A stretch of 44,669 nucleotides of DNA from Falciphora oryzae (lineage: Eukaryota > Ascomycota > Sordariomycetes > Magnaporthales > Magnaporthaceae): the NCBI GenBank assembly GCA_000733355.1, contig JNVV01000087.1, positions 1 through 44,669 on the forward strand. The letters run 5' to 3'. The notes under the pieces are model-generated. The model searched no databases. It had not been told where the DNA came from and saw nothing but the letters and a program-made list of their open reading frames with translations. A program made the translations under genes and the position numbers. This document shows, piece by piece, positions 10,679 to 20,228 of this stretch. The stretch's first letter is position 1. Each line of letters starts with the position of its first letter.

Positions 10679-11714
10679 CTAAACCTGACCGTCGTACTTG
10701 AGGATGGCCCAGTTGACGTTCTGCTCGAACTTGGTGCCGTTCTTGTACTGCTTGTCGCACTTCATGTTGCCCTCGGCCGCCACCCTGTGGCCCTTCGTCT
10801 TGTCGGCGCTGTTGCCGTACCTGACGGCGAAGCGGCGGTGCGAGTCGGTGACGAGCTCCTGGACGTCGATGTTGGCGATGTACGTCTTGTGACCGCTGCT
10901 GTTGCGGATGACGAAGCGGCAGTTGGCGCCGCTGTTGGAGCCGGCCACGATCAGGTTGATCTCGCCCTGCACCTTGGCGGGCGAGAAGACCCACTTGCCG
11001 GGGTTCTTCTTGGCCCAGTTCCGGATCGCGAGGCAGCCGCCCGTGAAGGGCGCGGCGATGGTGGTCTTGTTGGTGAAGGTGCTGGCACCGCACTGTTTGG
11101 GAGGAGTGTGGGTTAGTGTATAATTATCATCAGAGGGGGAGATGTATGGGAAGTAAGGGGCCACTTACGCTTCCGCGCTCGAACTTCTGCTTGGCCTTCT
11201 CCTTGGCCTTTTCCCTCGACGCCTTCCTCTCCTCGTCGGTCTTGGGCTTCTTGTCTGTCTTCTCAGCCGGCTTCTTCTCGCCCTCCTTCTTTTCACCCGG
11301 CTTCTTATCGCCCTCCTTCTTCTCGGCCGGCTTCTTGTCATCCTTCTTGCCCTTGGCCTTGGGGACCCACTTGACGATGCTGTCGTTGAACTCGGTCACG
11401 TGGACCTTAAACGTCTTCTTCTTGGGCGTCTTCTTCTTGTCCGCGGTGGCGGTGCCGTTGGCCGGCTTCTTGTTCTTGTCGTCGGCGCGGGCCTGCAGCT
11501 GCGGGAAGACGTCGTCCTCGGACCGGACCTTGAAGCTCTTGTGCACCCACAGCGAGACGGGCTCCTCGCCCTCGCTGCGCTTGTCGAGGGTGAGCTTCAC
11601 CATGTCGCGCATGTTGATGTCGCTGAAGCTGTCGACGCCCTCGGCGACGTCGTACTGCTGCGCGGCGACGATCGAGGTGGCCATTATGGCGAATGTGGCG
11701 GCGGTGACGCGCAT
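10679..11714 (-). CDS. Secreted protein with C-terminal Hce2 (Ecp2-like) domain
   Basis: Two exons on the - strand, 11714-11169 and 11092-10679, are joined in phase 0 by an intron GTAAGT...ACAG of 76 nt, giving 319 aa. Residues 1-19 form a signal peptide ending IVAAQ. The middle (about 80-180) is rich in Lys, Glu and Pro, with decapeptide-like repeats such as DKKPAEKKEG. Exon 2 (183-319) is the domain. It starts CGASTFTN, then has PFTGGCLAI, NCRFVI, IDVQEL and GNMKC, with four Cys at 183, 202, 240 and 294. This pattern fits Pfam Hce2, the homologues of Cladosporium fulvum Ecp2. Ecp2 itself is a secreted effector; other members are thought to act on competing microbes or on hosts. The exon border falls exactly at the domain border, which fits domain shuffling. 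The long basic linker is unusual. Function here is inferred from the family only. Confidence 0.8.
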
Positions 11715-13482
11715 TTTTGGGCTAGCTTTTTTGGATGTTCCGGAAAAGGGTATAGGTGGAAGAAGGAGGAAAAGTCCTGGTATCTGTGCGTGTGATGCTG
11801 TTGATCTGGTGATGTTGATGTTGTTGGTGATGATGATGGTACCAATTACAAGAGAACCAAGCCTGGGCTCCGTCGATATTTATCAAGCATCGCAAGATGC
11901 TCGTCGAGACAGCTTCAGGGGCGAAGCTTGGCCTGCAGCCCAGATCGCACCTCACCCATGGCCATGGATCTCTCCCGTGGTGTGGGGGACAACGACTGGC
12001 GCTTACTGCAACCGACGCCCACGTTTCCGGAAATGGCCGGCGTTTTTCGGTGCTTGTCCATTTCGGAACTACCCATTTGGCAAGAAATGGCCGTCGTCCT
12101 GGACCCTCTTACTACGAGCTGGAGAAACAGCCTCCACCAGAAGGGCCTTGCCGCGCGAGTGCGGCTGCTGCGGCTATTACCCGCTTCGATCTGCGCAAAA
12201 TATGCGGCATGCACAGCATCAATATCAGGGCAAAATCTCACGCGCTAGAATCGAATGGGGTTCCAAATCGCCGAGATAGCGGTGGCTGCGTGGCTGCTCA
12301 AAAGCACCGCCCAGTCGGGGGTGTGGGGCAGACAGCGAGCCAAGAGACGAAGGATGCAGCCGCAGCCAATCAGGAGGACTGTCTTTCCGAGAGAGAGCTG
12401 TAGCTGGAAATTACGCCCACCTATTTTCGGGCGCTCAGCGAGGCGATGCTCTAATTCGAGGCCATCATCAGCGGGAGCGCGCGCTATCCGGGCACTTCCT
12501 GGGCTTTTTTCGGCCGGGGCCCGTCCGAAAAAGTTGGGCCTCAAGCTTCCCCACCGGGAGAACCAGAGCTTCGGTCCGCATGACGTCGTCAGGGGTTTAG
12601 CTTCGGGAGGTGGAATGGGCGTCGATGTCAGCACACCTCTACCATACCGCACACTACGGGAGGCCGAGGAGTCAGCAACAATGCGCGAAAAGCAATATTG
12701 AAGGGTCGGCGATAGGCTGACTCGATAGCCGACTGGCCTCGATATCTCCATTTTACCACCCGTTGCCCATCTCTGCGCGATTGCGTGTAGCTTCTAATAG
12801 GAGCTTGCAAGGGTGGCCCCAAGGAGCCTTGTTCTTGGTGATCGGCAGTTTGCTCCGAAGGCCGAACACGTGCTTCGTGGGGAGCTTGCAAAAGGACTCG
12901 GCGATAGATGTGGGCATCGTTTAATCGCCGAAAAGAGATGCTGACCCGGCGGGCGGAAGAACTGGGGCTTGTTGGTGCTGTGCAGCTCGGCTGCTGAGCC
13001 TCTTCCTTGCATTGTCAAATCGTCCAGGGAATGGATCCTAGGGGCCTCGTTCCGCCCGGCCCACAACGCAAAAACTGCAGCGCGCGGGCGACAACCACAA
13101 GAGGCTTTCACAGAAAACGTAAAAAAAAAAAAAAAAAAATGCAAGAGAAATGGCACGGGCAGAGGAAGTCATGGCAGTTTGGACGAAAATGTATTGCATC
13201 TGTATCCAGATCTAAAACAGAAAACCCAAGCGCCAGCAATGCTACCCGCCTTGTGGGAATAGTGATTGATGCCCCGAAACTCCCGCTAAGCAAACCCAGA
13301 AATGATTCCATGCCAATGCACACGAAAAAGAAAGCAGATCCAACCAGCGCCATGCGAAAACCCAATGTCGTGACAAACAAAAAGAACAAAGATGAGAAGA
13401 GGGAAAAACAAAGGAAACTTGGAGTGAACGTAGCACAAATAGCTTTTTGTGCTCCAAAAGACAGACGTGAGGAAAATGGCAC
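11715..13482. other. Intergenic region, no gene recognised
   Basis: This is the promoter side of the Hce2 gene and the 3' side of the repeat precursor. The sequence just upstream of 11714 is rich in pyrimidine and CAT/CAA repeats on the - strand, as in many fungal 5' UTRs. Open frames of 100-390 codons occur on both strands, but they lack recognisable motifs and overlap one another. They look like chance frames in GC-rich DNA. A run of 19 A is at 13121-13139. Confidence 0.5.
13121..13139. repeat. Poly(A) run
   Basis: Nineteen consecutive A on the + strand (T on the - strand), about 340 bp downstream of the repeat-precursor stop codon. Confidence 0.9.
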
Positions 13483-14916
13483 TTACGCCCGGAGGGCCCG
13501 AGCGACGCGCCCCTGGCCCGCCGTCTCGTCGCGTTTCTGCTGCGCCTCGGACTGGTCGACCGCGGCGGCGATGGCGTCCTGGATCTCGGCCTCGGAGAGG
13601 ACCTGCGCGTCGCGGGCCTCGAGGCCCGACAGGTCGCGGCGGCCCAGGTTGAGCCAGGGGAAGATCTGGCCGGCAAGGTTGGCGATCGCGTTGATGGCGC
13701 CCGTCTTGCTGCCGTTCTTGCGGCGCTCCAGGCCGTCCAGGTCGCGCTTCTGGGTGCCGGCGGCGCCGCCCTGCTGCTGCTCGTACTGGTCGATCACGGA
13801 AGCGATGGTGTCGCGGACCTCGGCCTCGGAGAGGATGGGCTCGTCGCGGGCCTCGAGGCCGGAAGCCTCGACGCCAGACAGGTCGCGCTGGTTGAGCCAC
13901 GGCAGGATGGAGCCGGCGAGGTTGGCGATGGCGTTGATCGCGCCCGTCTTCCTGCCAAACTTGCGGCGCTCGAGCTGGCCCTCGAGGTCGCGCTTCTGGG
14001 CGCCGCCCTGCTGCTGCTCGTACTGATCAATTACGGAGGCGATAGTATCGCGCACTTCAGCCTCGGAAAGGATGGGCTCGTCGCGGGCCTCAAGGCCGAG
14101 CGCCTCAGCGCCGGACAGGTCGCGCTGGTTCAACCACGGCAGGATAGAGCCGGCGAGGTTGGCGATGGCGTTGACGGCGCCCGTCTTCCTGCCGAACTTG
14201 CGGCGCTCGAGCGAGGCGTCCGCGGAGTCCTCGAGGTCGCGCTTCTGGTTTGCCTGCTCGTACTGGTCAAACACGGACGCAATGGTATCGCGGACCTCGG
14301 CCTCGGAAAGGATGGGCTCGTCGCGGGCCTCGAGGCCGGAAGCCTCGACGCCAGACAGGTCGCGCTGGTTCAACCACGGCAGGATAGAGCCGGCGAGGTT
14401 GGCGATGGCGTTGACGGCGCCCGTCTTCCTGCCAAACTTGCGGCGCTCGAGGTGACCCTCCTCCTCGCCGGGGGCTGCCGCCAGGCCGTCGAGGTCACGC
14501 TGGCTCAGCCACGGCAGGACCTGGCCCGCGAGGTTGGTGATGGCGTTGACGGCGTTGGTCTTGCGGCCGAACTTGCGCCGCTCGAGGAGCGCCTCATCGT
14601 CGCCGGCGGCCACGTCCTCGTCGACGTCGCGCCTGGCGACCGCCGGCTTGTTGTTGTTCACGGGCGTGTAAAACGGCGGGGGCCGGAGCCAGGGCAGGGG
14701 GCGCGGCAGCGGCCTCACGCCAGGCAGGGGGCGAGGGGGCATCACGCCAGGCCTGTGGACGTACGCGCGCGCCTCGACCTTGGGCTGCTGCTGCTGCTGC
14801 TGCTGCTGGATGATGGCCCGGACCGCGTCCTCGACGGCGGGCTCCGGCTGGGCCGGGGCGGCCATGATGGGCATGGCGACGGCCAGGAGGAAGGCGCCGA
14901 AAGTCTGGTACTTCAT
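13483..14916 (-). CDS. Kexin-type repeat precursor, five core peptides (477 aa)
   Basis: One uninterrupted frame on the - strand. Residues 1-20 are a signal peptide (MKYQTFGAFLLAVAMPIMAA). Then come a poly-Gln run (37-44), a Pro/Arg-rich stretch (55-85) and, from residue 115, five repeats. Each core is about 25 residues, begins KFGRKTGA (the last KNGSKTGA) and ends in ILPWLNQ or a variant. Cores are at 115-139, 160-184, 240-264, 319-343 and 400-424. Cores follow the dibasic sequence LERR. Acidic spacers (DLSG...IDQYEQ) end in QKR at 226, 309, 391 and 462. Kex2 cuts after KR and RR, so the design fits a secreted precursor chopped into repeated peptides, the KEP class of fungal proteins. The cores are basic and partly hydrophobic with one Trp; the spacers are acidic. 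The stop codon overlaps a GTAAGT, so a further 3' exon is possible. Product activity is unknown. Confidence 0.8.
   Translation of the reverse strand: MKYQTFGAFLLAVAMPIMAAPAQPEPAVEDAVRAIIQQQQQQQQPKVEARAYVHRPGVMPPRPLPGVRPLPRPLPWLRPPPFYTPVNNNKPAVARRDVDEDVAAGDDEALLERRKFGRKTNAVNAITNLAGQVLPWLSQRDLDGLAAAPGEEEGHLERRKFGRKTGAVNAIANLAGSILPWLNQRDLSGVEASGLEARDEPILSEAEVRDTIASVFDQYEQANQKRDLEDSADASLERRKFGRKTGAVNAIANLAGSILPWLNQRDLSGAEALGLEARDEPILSEAEVRDTIASVIDQYEQQQGGAQKRDLEGQLERRKFGRKTGAINAIANLAGSILPWLNQRDLSGVEASGLEARDEPILSEAEVRDTIASVIDQYEQQQGGAAGTQKRDLDGLERRKNGSKTGAINAIANLAGQIFPWLNLGRRDLSGLEARDAQVLSEAEIQDAIAAAVDQSEAQQKRDETAGQGRVARALRA
13645..14574 (-). repeat. Tandem repeats inside the precursor gene (about 80-codon period)
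   Basis: The core-coding segments lie at 14500-14574, 14365-14439, 14125-14199, 13888-13962 and 13645-13719. The three central steps are 240, 237 and 243 bp, so the period stays close to 80 codons and in frame. Units 2 to 4 are almost identical in nucleotide sequence, which suggests recent duplication or gene conversion. Unit 1 has a shorter spacer and unit 5 is the most diverged. Such repeats can be collapsed or expanded in an assembly. Confidence 0.85.
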
Positions 14917-16855
14917 TGTGGCTGTGTGTTGGTGTGGATGGACTGTCTAGATGTGCACGTGGCTAGGCTTGTAGACGGCTTGTTAGCTAGTCGGACTACT
15001 TAAACTGCTTGTTGCAGGGCGAAGGAGTTTGTCAGGTGGTAGGTCGAGGGCTGGAATGGATGTTGAGATGTCAGTAGATCCAGGAGAGGGAAATGCAAGG
15101 CTGGTAGTGGTTGCTTCGGGATGTTGATGGTGGGTTTGTTGATGATGTTGAGGATGTTGATGCTGGAGATGCTGGTTGGTGGTGATGCAGGATCAGAAGT
15201 CCAACCCCAACCGGAGTCCCGATGGCATCTTCTTTATGTGTTGTCCGTCGCCGAGAAACCAGTAAGCTGCCCGGACCCTATGTGCCGTAAGGGTCTCTAG
15301 TGCCGCGGCCGTTGAGCCATGCTGTTTCGCTTGCACCTGGGACCGGCAAGCCTCCCTCGACAGCATGATGCTATCTCCACTCTGAGGGCGCTGGCTTACT
15401 CTGAAGCGGCCGTGTCGTAGGAGCGACTCGCCGCGTTCCTGCCTTGCTATCTCTGGCACCAAGACTGTCTGGGGAGTGAGTCGCTGGCACGCATGGAGAG
15501 TGTGGCTGCTCCCTGTAAAGCTGGGTCCCGTAAGGGGCCAAAAACACGGCTAGCAGTCATGTCTGGTGCGCTGGTGTCAGACTCAGCCACTGCCTGCAGG
15601 TGCCCCAATTGGCATGCCTTCTCTAGTTGGATCGGCGGTCCTTACTACAAATGCCAGCTCGCTGCGCGTGCCCCATTTGGGTCGGCCAAAACCGCACCCA
15701 GGTTTGGCGTTTCGCGCATCCTCTGTGGTGTTGGTAGGCGTGCGATGTGCACTCGTAGATGTCGTAGCGAGACCCTGTCGCGGCCCCATCGCCCCAGCCA
15801 AGTGCCGTACTCGGGAAGTAACGTGGATACAATTGGAGCCCAGGGCTCTCCATTACCTCGACAGATCAGATTCGCAGGCTGCTCAGCGACAAAAACATTA
15901 CTTGCTGCCGCCGCAGGCCAAGAGTAAGAGGAAAGAATAGCTCTCCTATCCCCGTGCCTCCCGCCACCAGCTCACGTCTTTGGTGCATTTGGACTAATAT
16001 TCTGCTTACATGCGCCTGCCCCTACCTTCTGGATTTTGGCCAAGTGTGGCGGGGTGGAGCGTTCAGGCACGCGCCGTGCTGTGCAGGGCGGATTTGGACC
16101 CCTCCCAGGGGGGCGGTGCCGACGGTCCCACTGAATAAGCCTAATTGCACTCGCTTCCAGGTAATTCTCCGCCGTCGCAATGGGTTCCGGCTTCCTGGGC
16201 AGCTTGTCCACTGCACTGGCGTGCGATGCTCCCTGCCCCAGTGGCAGCCCGCGAGAGACAGCGTGCTGATCAAATTCACTGGGCGCTGCCAGCTCTAAGC
16301 GCGTCGGTTCGAACGGACAACGGTGTTCGAAGAAGGCACGCATGGTCAATTTCTCGTCGCCGCATTCCCGCCGCCGTCTCTGGTGGGGGCTCGCCGAGTC
16401 CAACCCAAGCGCCAGACGTGAGTGGTCCGCAGCTGGCTGCAGGATCAGCTTCCGTCTGACGCTGCCAAGGCCGACATCCAGGCGTGCCAGGGCAGCTTCC
16501 TCGTTCGGTCGCTCTATGCACGTGCCCTTCCACAAGCAGTCAAACCCCCGGCAGCGGCCTGCCATCGGACACTTGCTGACCTCGTTTGCGATCCTGACAA
16601 AAATTGGTATTGTTCAGGGGTAATCGTCCAATTACGCCACATTTAGCTGGGTCAAAAGCGGATAGGTTTCCCTGGGGTTCGAGGTCAGAGTCTCAACAAC
16701 AATCCCAAAAAAATACAACGACGACCACGGCCACAACGAGGCTGTATTTCTGGCTTGGCGATTGGCTGAGGTGATTGTAATTATAACTCCTCCTTTTACC
16801 TCCCCCGACATTAGCCTACGCAATCCACCTCCCCACTGCGCCCGACCATGCGAGT
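14917..16855. other. Intergenic region, no gene recognised
   Basis: The first 250 bp upstream of the repeat precursor are rich in TGTTGATG-like repeats (CATCAACA on the coding strand), as in a fungal 5' UTR. Several frames of 70-200 codons occur from 15190 to 16650 on both strands, but none has a recognisable motif, consistent splice sites or a signal peptide. I see no RNA gene here. Confidence 0.45.
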
Positions 16856-17415
16856 TTAGGCCTCGATATCGGTCGTGTTGGCCGCACCATAGGAGCCGTC
16901 GACGACAAGCCCCCGACGCACGGCCTCCGAGATCTCCCGCTTGTTGACGCGGACCCAGTTGGCCTGGATGTAGTAGTCCTGCTGGACGCCGTTGTAGGAC
17001 CACTTCCACTCGCCGCCGTTGCGGCCCGAATTCTCGACGCACTGGCCGATGATGTTGTTGAATGCATCCTGTACCATTGCGGAGCCTCAGCCATCAGCAT
17101 CTATGACACTAGGCAAGCCTTGGGCCCCGGAAATACTACGACTTTGCGGCCACTCACCCAGCACTTGTCACGCTTGCCGCTGGTCCCCTTGAACCAGGCC
17201 TCGTGGATGTTGCAGTTCGTCGTGCCGCCCACACCGCCCTGGCAGCCGCTGTAGAAGCTGTAGTACTGCTGGCCGTTGCAGACGACCGACGCGGCTGTCT
17301 GGTAGTCCTTCGTCGAGCCCCGCCTGGCACTGCCGTAGCAGTCGGCCGCCGAGGCGGTCGGGGCCAGGGCCGCGAGGGCAGCGAGGAGCGAGGAGACGGC
17401 GGTGAAGGACTTCAT
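16856..17415 (-). CDS. Small secreted six-cysteine protein (156 aa)
   Basis: Two exons on the - strand, 17415-17158 and 17068-16856, are joined in phase 0 by an 89-nt intron GTGAGT...ACAG. I chose the ATG at 17415 because it begins a clean signal peptide, MKSFTAVSSLLAALAALAP, ending ASA at residue 23; an in-frame upstream ATG would bury it. The mature part has six Cys (26, 46, 58, 68, 85, 96) and starts DCYGSARRGSTKDY. Six Cys suggest three disulfides. The start CYxSG-like and the aromatic spacing recall Y3-type glycan-binding proteins, but this is a weak resemblance. The C-terminus (NWVRVNKREISEAVRRG) is helical and Cys-free. It belongs to the group of secreted-protein genes on this strand. 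Function unknown. Confidence 0.7.
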
Positions 17416-17935
17416 CGTGACGGAGGAGAGCAAGAAGACTCGAGAGAGGGGCTTGTCTTGATATTGAAGGGCAGAGTGCTTTGGTGGGCTCCTCGCGATG
17501 ATGCTTGTCGATGGTGTCCTTGCGCGGTGGTGGGCGAGCCTTCTCGTCACCTGTTGAAACGGGCTCTATCAAGGGTTTTATATCTTTCGCGACAAGGTGA
17601 GCTCCCGCTGGACATTGCTGTCCCGGAATATTCTGATGCCCGGACCATCGCGAAGACTCTCCGGCGGCCGTCTGGCCTCGGCGCCTGTCGCCGAGCAGGG
17701 CTCCAGTTTCCAGGCACCCGCCATTCCCACGACGCCTAGTGTATTTGGCGATATTGCGGCACGAAGGAGAGTCGGTGAATGCCCCACCGGAGCTGAACTG
17801 TGGGCTCGCGCAAATTGGCGGTTCTTACTCATCACGCTAACGAGGCGGGTATGCGATTGGCGTGCTCGTTGCGGTCGGTCCCGTCGTTAGGTGTGTTCCA
17901 GACCACTCATCACCGGCGGAATGAGGATGCCTGGA

Positions 17936-18208
17936 CTAGTTCAACTTTCGCACCCGAGGTTTTCCAGAGCTTTTGGAATCTTGTAGGTCAAAACTGATGG
18001 ATCCGCGATTATCATGCAGGTCCCATGCCACCATTGCATCGAGGAGCTCGCTTATGCAAGGGGCCACTTGACATTCTTTCTCGTTGTCCCACCACCGCGA
18101 GAGTTCATCAAGTTGTTCTCCAAGTTCCCTTCGTGTGCGGGGTTTGCAGGGAGTTTGATGCGATTGTGATTCTAAAAGGGAGTAAGCCATATCAGCCGTG
18201 TTAGTCAC
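17936..18208 (-). CDS. Small hypothetical ORF (90 aa)
   Basis: An open frame starting MTNTADMAYSLLES and containing a compact helical-looking segment (LGEQLDELSRWWDNEKECQV, then LLDAMVAWDLHD). The amino-acid make-up looks protein-like rather than random, but I do not recognise a family and see no signal peptide. It may be the end of a decayed larger gene. Low confidence that it is expressed. Confidence 0.3.
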   Translation of the reverse strand: MTNTADMAYSLLESQSHQTPCKPRTRRELGEQLDELSRWWDNEKECQVAPCISELLDAMVAWDLHDNRGSISFDLQDSKSSGKPRVRKLN

Positions 18209-18608
18209 AGGAGGGAAAGTTTGCAGTATAATTGTGTCCCGGAAATTGATTGCCTAAAACTCCTGAACGCCTCTTTTGACCTTGGACGCCACCTCGCTCG
18301 CGCGCAACTCCTTGCATAAAAAAGGAGAAAAGAAAAAAGAAAAAAGAAAAAAGAGGCCAAAATGTTGACCACGAGTGCGAAGGGGTTAGAACCCCTAGCG
18401 TGACCTCTCGCGAGGCCATCACTCCTTACAACGCTCTCTTAGCCCCTATGCCAAATGCAGAGCTCCTCGACGGGCCGGCGAGGCCCTCCGAGGCCCTCCG
18501 GCGCACTGTGATCCGTGGCCGACTTGAAACATGAGGTTCCATTCAATCTCGAGTCGCACCCGAGGAGCCCTGCGGCTCGGAGGCACCAGCCGCGCCCCTC
18601 GACCTTTT
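18209..18608. other. Spacer, no gene recognised
   Basis: It contains an A/G-rich tract around 18320-18356 (repeats of GAAAAA) and no convincing ORF. Confidence 0.4.
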
Positions 18609-18683
18609 CAAAGTGTCGCCAGCGTTCTCGGCGACTCGGGCGCGGTTTCGGTCGCGTCTGCGAACTTGTCAACCTTGTCGAAA

Positions 18684-18914
18684 NNNNNNNNNNNNNNNNN
18701 NNNNNNNNNNNNNNNNNNNNNNNNNNNNNNNNNNNNNNNNNNNNNNNNNNNNNNNNNNNNNNNNNNNNNNNNNNNNNNNNNNNNNNNNNNNNNNNNNNNN
18801 NNNNNNNNNNNNNNNNNNNNNNNNNNNNNNNNNNNNNNNNNNNNNNNNNNNNNNNNNNNNNNNNNNNNNNNNNNNNNNNNNNNNNNNNNNNNNNNNNNNN
18901 NNNNNNNNNNNNNN
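18684..18914. other. Assembly gap (231 N)
   Basis: Runs of N fill these positions. The bases on the right edge are (CCCCCG)n-like, so the gap probably falls in a GC-rich repeat that encodes Gly on the - strand. The true length is unknown. Confidence 1.
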
Positions 18915-19148
18915 TCTCCCGCCCCCGCCCCCGCCCCCGCGCCTCGGCACACGACGCTCCAGAGTGGGTTCGGCGGCGGTGATCAACTCGTTCTCGTTCG
19001 CGGCAGGGTCGACGATGGACTCGGTCAAGATTTTTGCGGCGTCGGGTCCGGGTGTAGGTGACAGGTCAGTGGGATTCGCAGCGGGGGCGGCGAGGATGGT
19101 GGACGCCCCGAAGGCGAGGGCAGCGAGGGCGATCGAGCGGAGACGCAT
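18915..19148 (-). CDS. Gly/Arg-rich secreted protein, N-terminal part, cut by the gap
   Basis: The ATG at 19148 starts MRLRSIALAALAFGASTILA, a good signal peptide with cleavage near residue 20. A propeptide-like acidic segment follows (21-63), then LERR at 63-66 and PRR at 68-70, both kexin-like, and a run of Gly ending at residue 78, where the gap begins. The layout (signal peptide, acidic part, dibasic site, low-complexity region) is like that of the repeat precursor at 13483-14916, and LERR is shared. After the gap, one frame on the same strand runs FDKVDKFADATETAPESP to a TGA at 18609-18611 and may be the C-terminus, but the gap size is uncertain so the join cannot be proved. Function unknown. 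Confidence 0.6.
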
Positions 19149-20228
19149 GGTGTAGGTTGTGGCAGTAATAGCTATTGGATCCTGCAAGCAAACTCTTTCG
19201 TCAACGTTTACAAAATATCCGCAGTGATTGGGGGTAGATTTAGGAAGATGTCGATTTTGCAGCTATTCGTGGAGTTTGGATTATGGTCTCAGAGATGTGT
19301 TTAATAATGCTCGTGTGGAAGTTGGAGTCCAAGCTGGCAACGTAAATACGGGAACAAACTGTCGGCGAGGTGGCTGTTATATAAATATCATGGGCTCAGC
19401 ATGATTCTTCCCGCACAGCGTGTTGGAAAATGCTTACTTTGCCGCTAGGTCCCACGGTGGCGCACTCTCTTGGCTGTCCTTGGCCGGCGATGTCCGTTGG
19501 CCCTCAACCAACACTCTTAGTTCCTTTGCTCGTACGATCACATTCCCAATTCTTTACGAAATCTCCCGTGTCCTTGGCGGCCCCGGCTAGATGAATTGGT
19601 GGGTGCTTACTAGGACCAAACGACCCGCTTCCCAGCTATGGACAGTTTTGGGCGCGGGACGTGCTGCAAAAGGCGGGAATGATGAGGGACGAGCATACCA
19701 AAAAAATGGAAATACCCGTGGCATGCCAGTGCTACCTTGCGCTCCATTCGTAGTGGGATGGAGTAAACGCTGTTGCCGCCGCGGGCCTGGCACCGCCCAC
19801 CGGTATGCGTGTTGGTCCAGACGACGTTGCGCGTGTGGGCGGGGCGGGACGGGATGCAGCCAATGTGAACCCTGGTCAAGCTCCGAGCCACAGCTTGGCG
19901 GCGTCGCCAATGTCGGAGGCAGAACCAACAACCTCGACGACTATGCAGCGTGTGGGGGCATCCCTTTGAGATAAAAGTACGGACCGGGTCGTGATAGTTT
20001 TGAGGGGTTGGATATCAAATTCCAGACTCGAGCACCTTACCCATCGGCTGATAATCAATCCTTGGGGAGATAGGCCCAATCCTCTACTACTAATGCCTAC
20101 TTTTATCCCTCTTCAAAGGTGGATACTAGCGATGTTGACCCGTCCTCGTCGCTGCCGTTTATGTTGTTTTTGTTCTCCCTCGCAGGAATAATATCCGGGC
20201 CAATGACAAGCTCATAACGGGCCACGTT
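19149..20228. other. Intergenic region, no gene recognised
   Basis: This is the 5' flank of the Gly-rich gene and the 3' flank of the HET pseudogene. A TATATAAATA sequence at about 19377-19388 is the only promoter-like element I noticed. Frames of 65-130 codons here look like chance. Confidence 0.4.

Noticed and set aside
11116..12279. A 387-codon + strand frame over the Hce2 gene start
   Set aside because: Its first 200 codons are the complement of the signal peptide and Lys-rich stalk, which explains the Phe/Leu/Ser composition, and the rest is not recognisable.
13007..14026. A 339-codon + strand frame over the repeat precursor
   Set aside because: It is antisense to the repeats, and repeats in the protein are only mirror images of the real ones.
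13645..14574. CRISPR-like array
   Set aside because: The repeats are in-frame coding repeats of about 240 bp in a eukaryotic gene, without unique spacers of constant size.
13483..14916. Calling the repeat precursor a dikaritin-type RiPP (ustiloxin-like)
   Set aside because: No DUF3328 (UstYa-like) or tyrosinase gene is in the window, and the cores are 25 residues without Tyr. Only the kexin-type layout is shared.
16300..16330. A T-arm-like GGTTCGAAC suggesting a tRNA
   Set aside because: No acceptor stem, D arm or anticodon arm could be matched around it.
15190..16650. Several frames of 70-200 codons read as genes
   Set aside because: No motifs, no consistent splice pattern, overlapping frames on both strands and odd Arg/Ala/Cys-rich composition.
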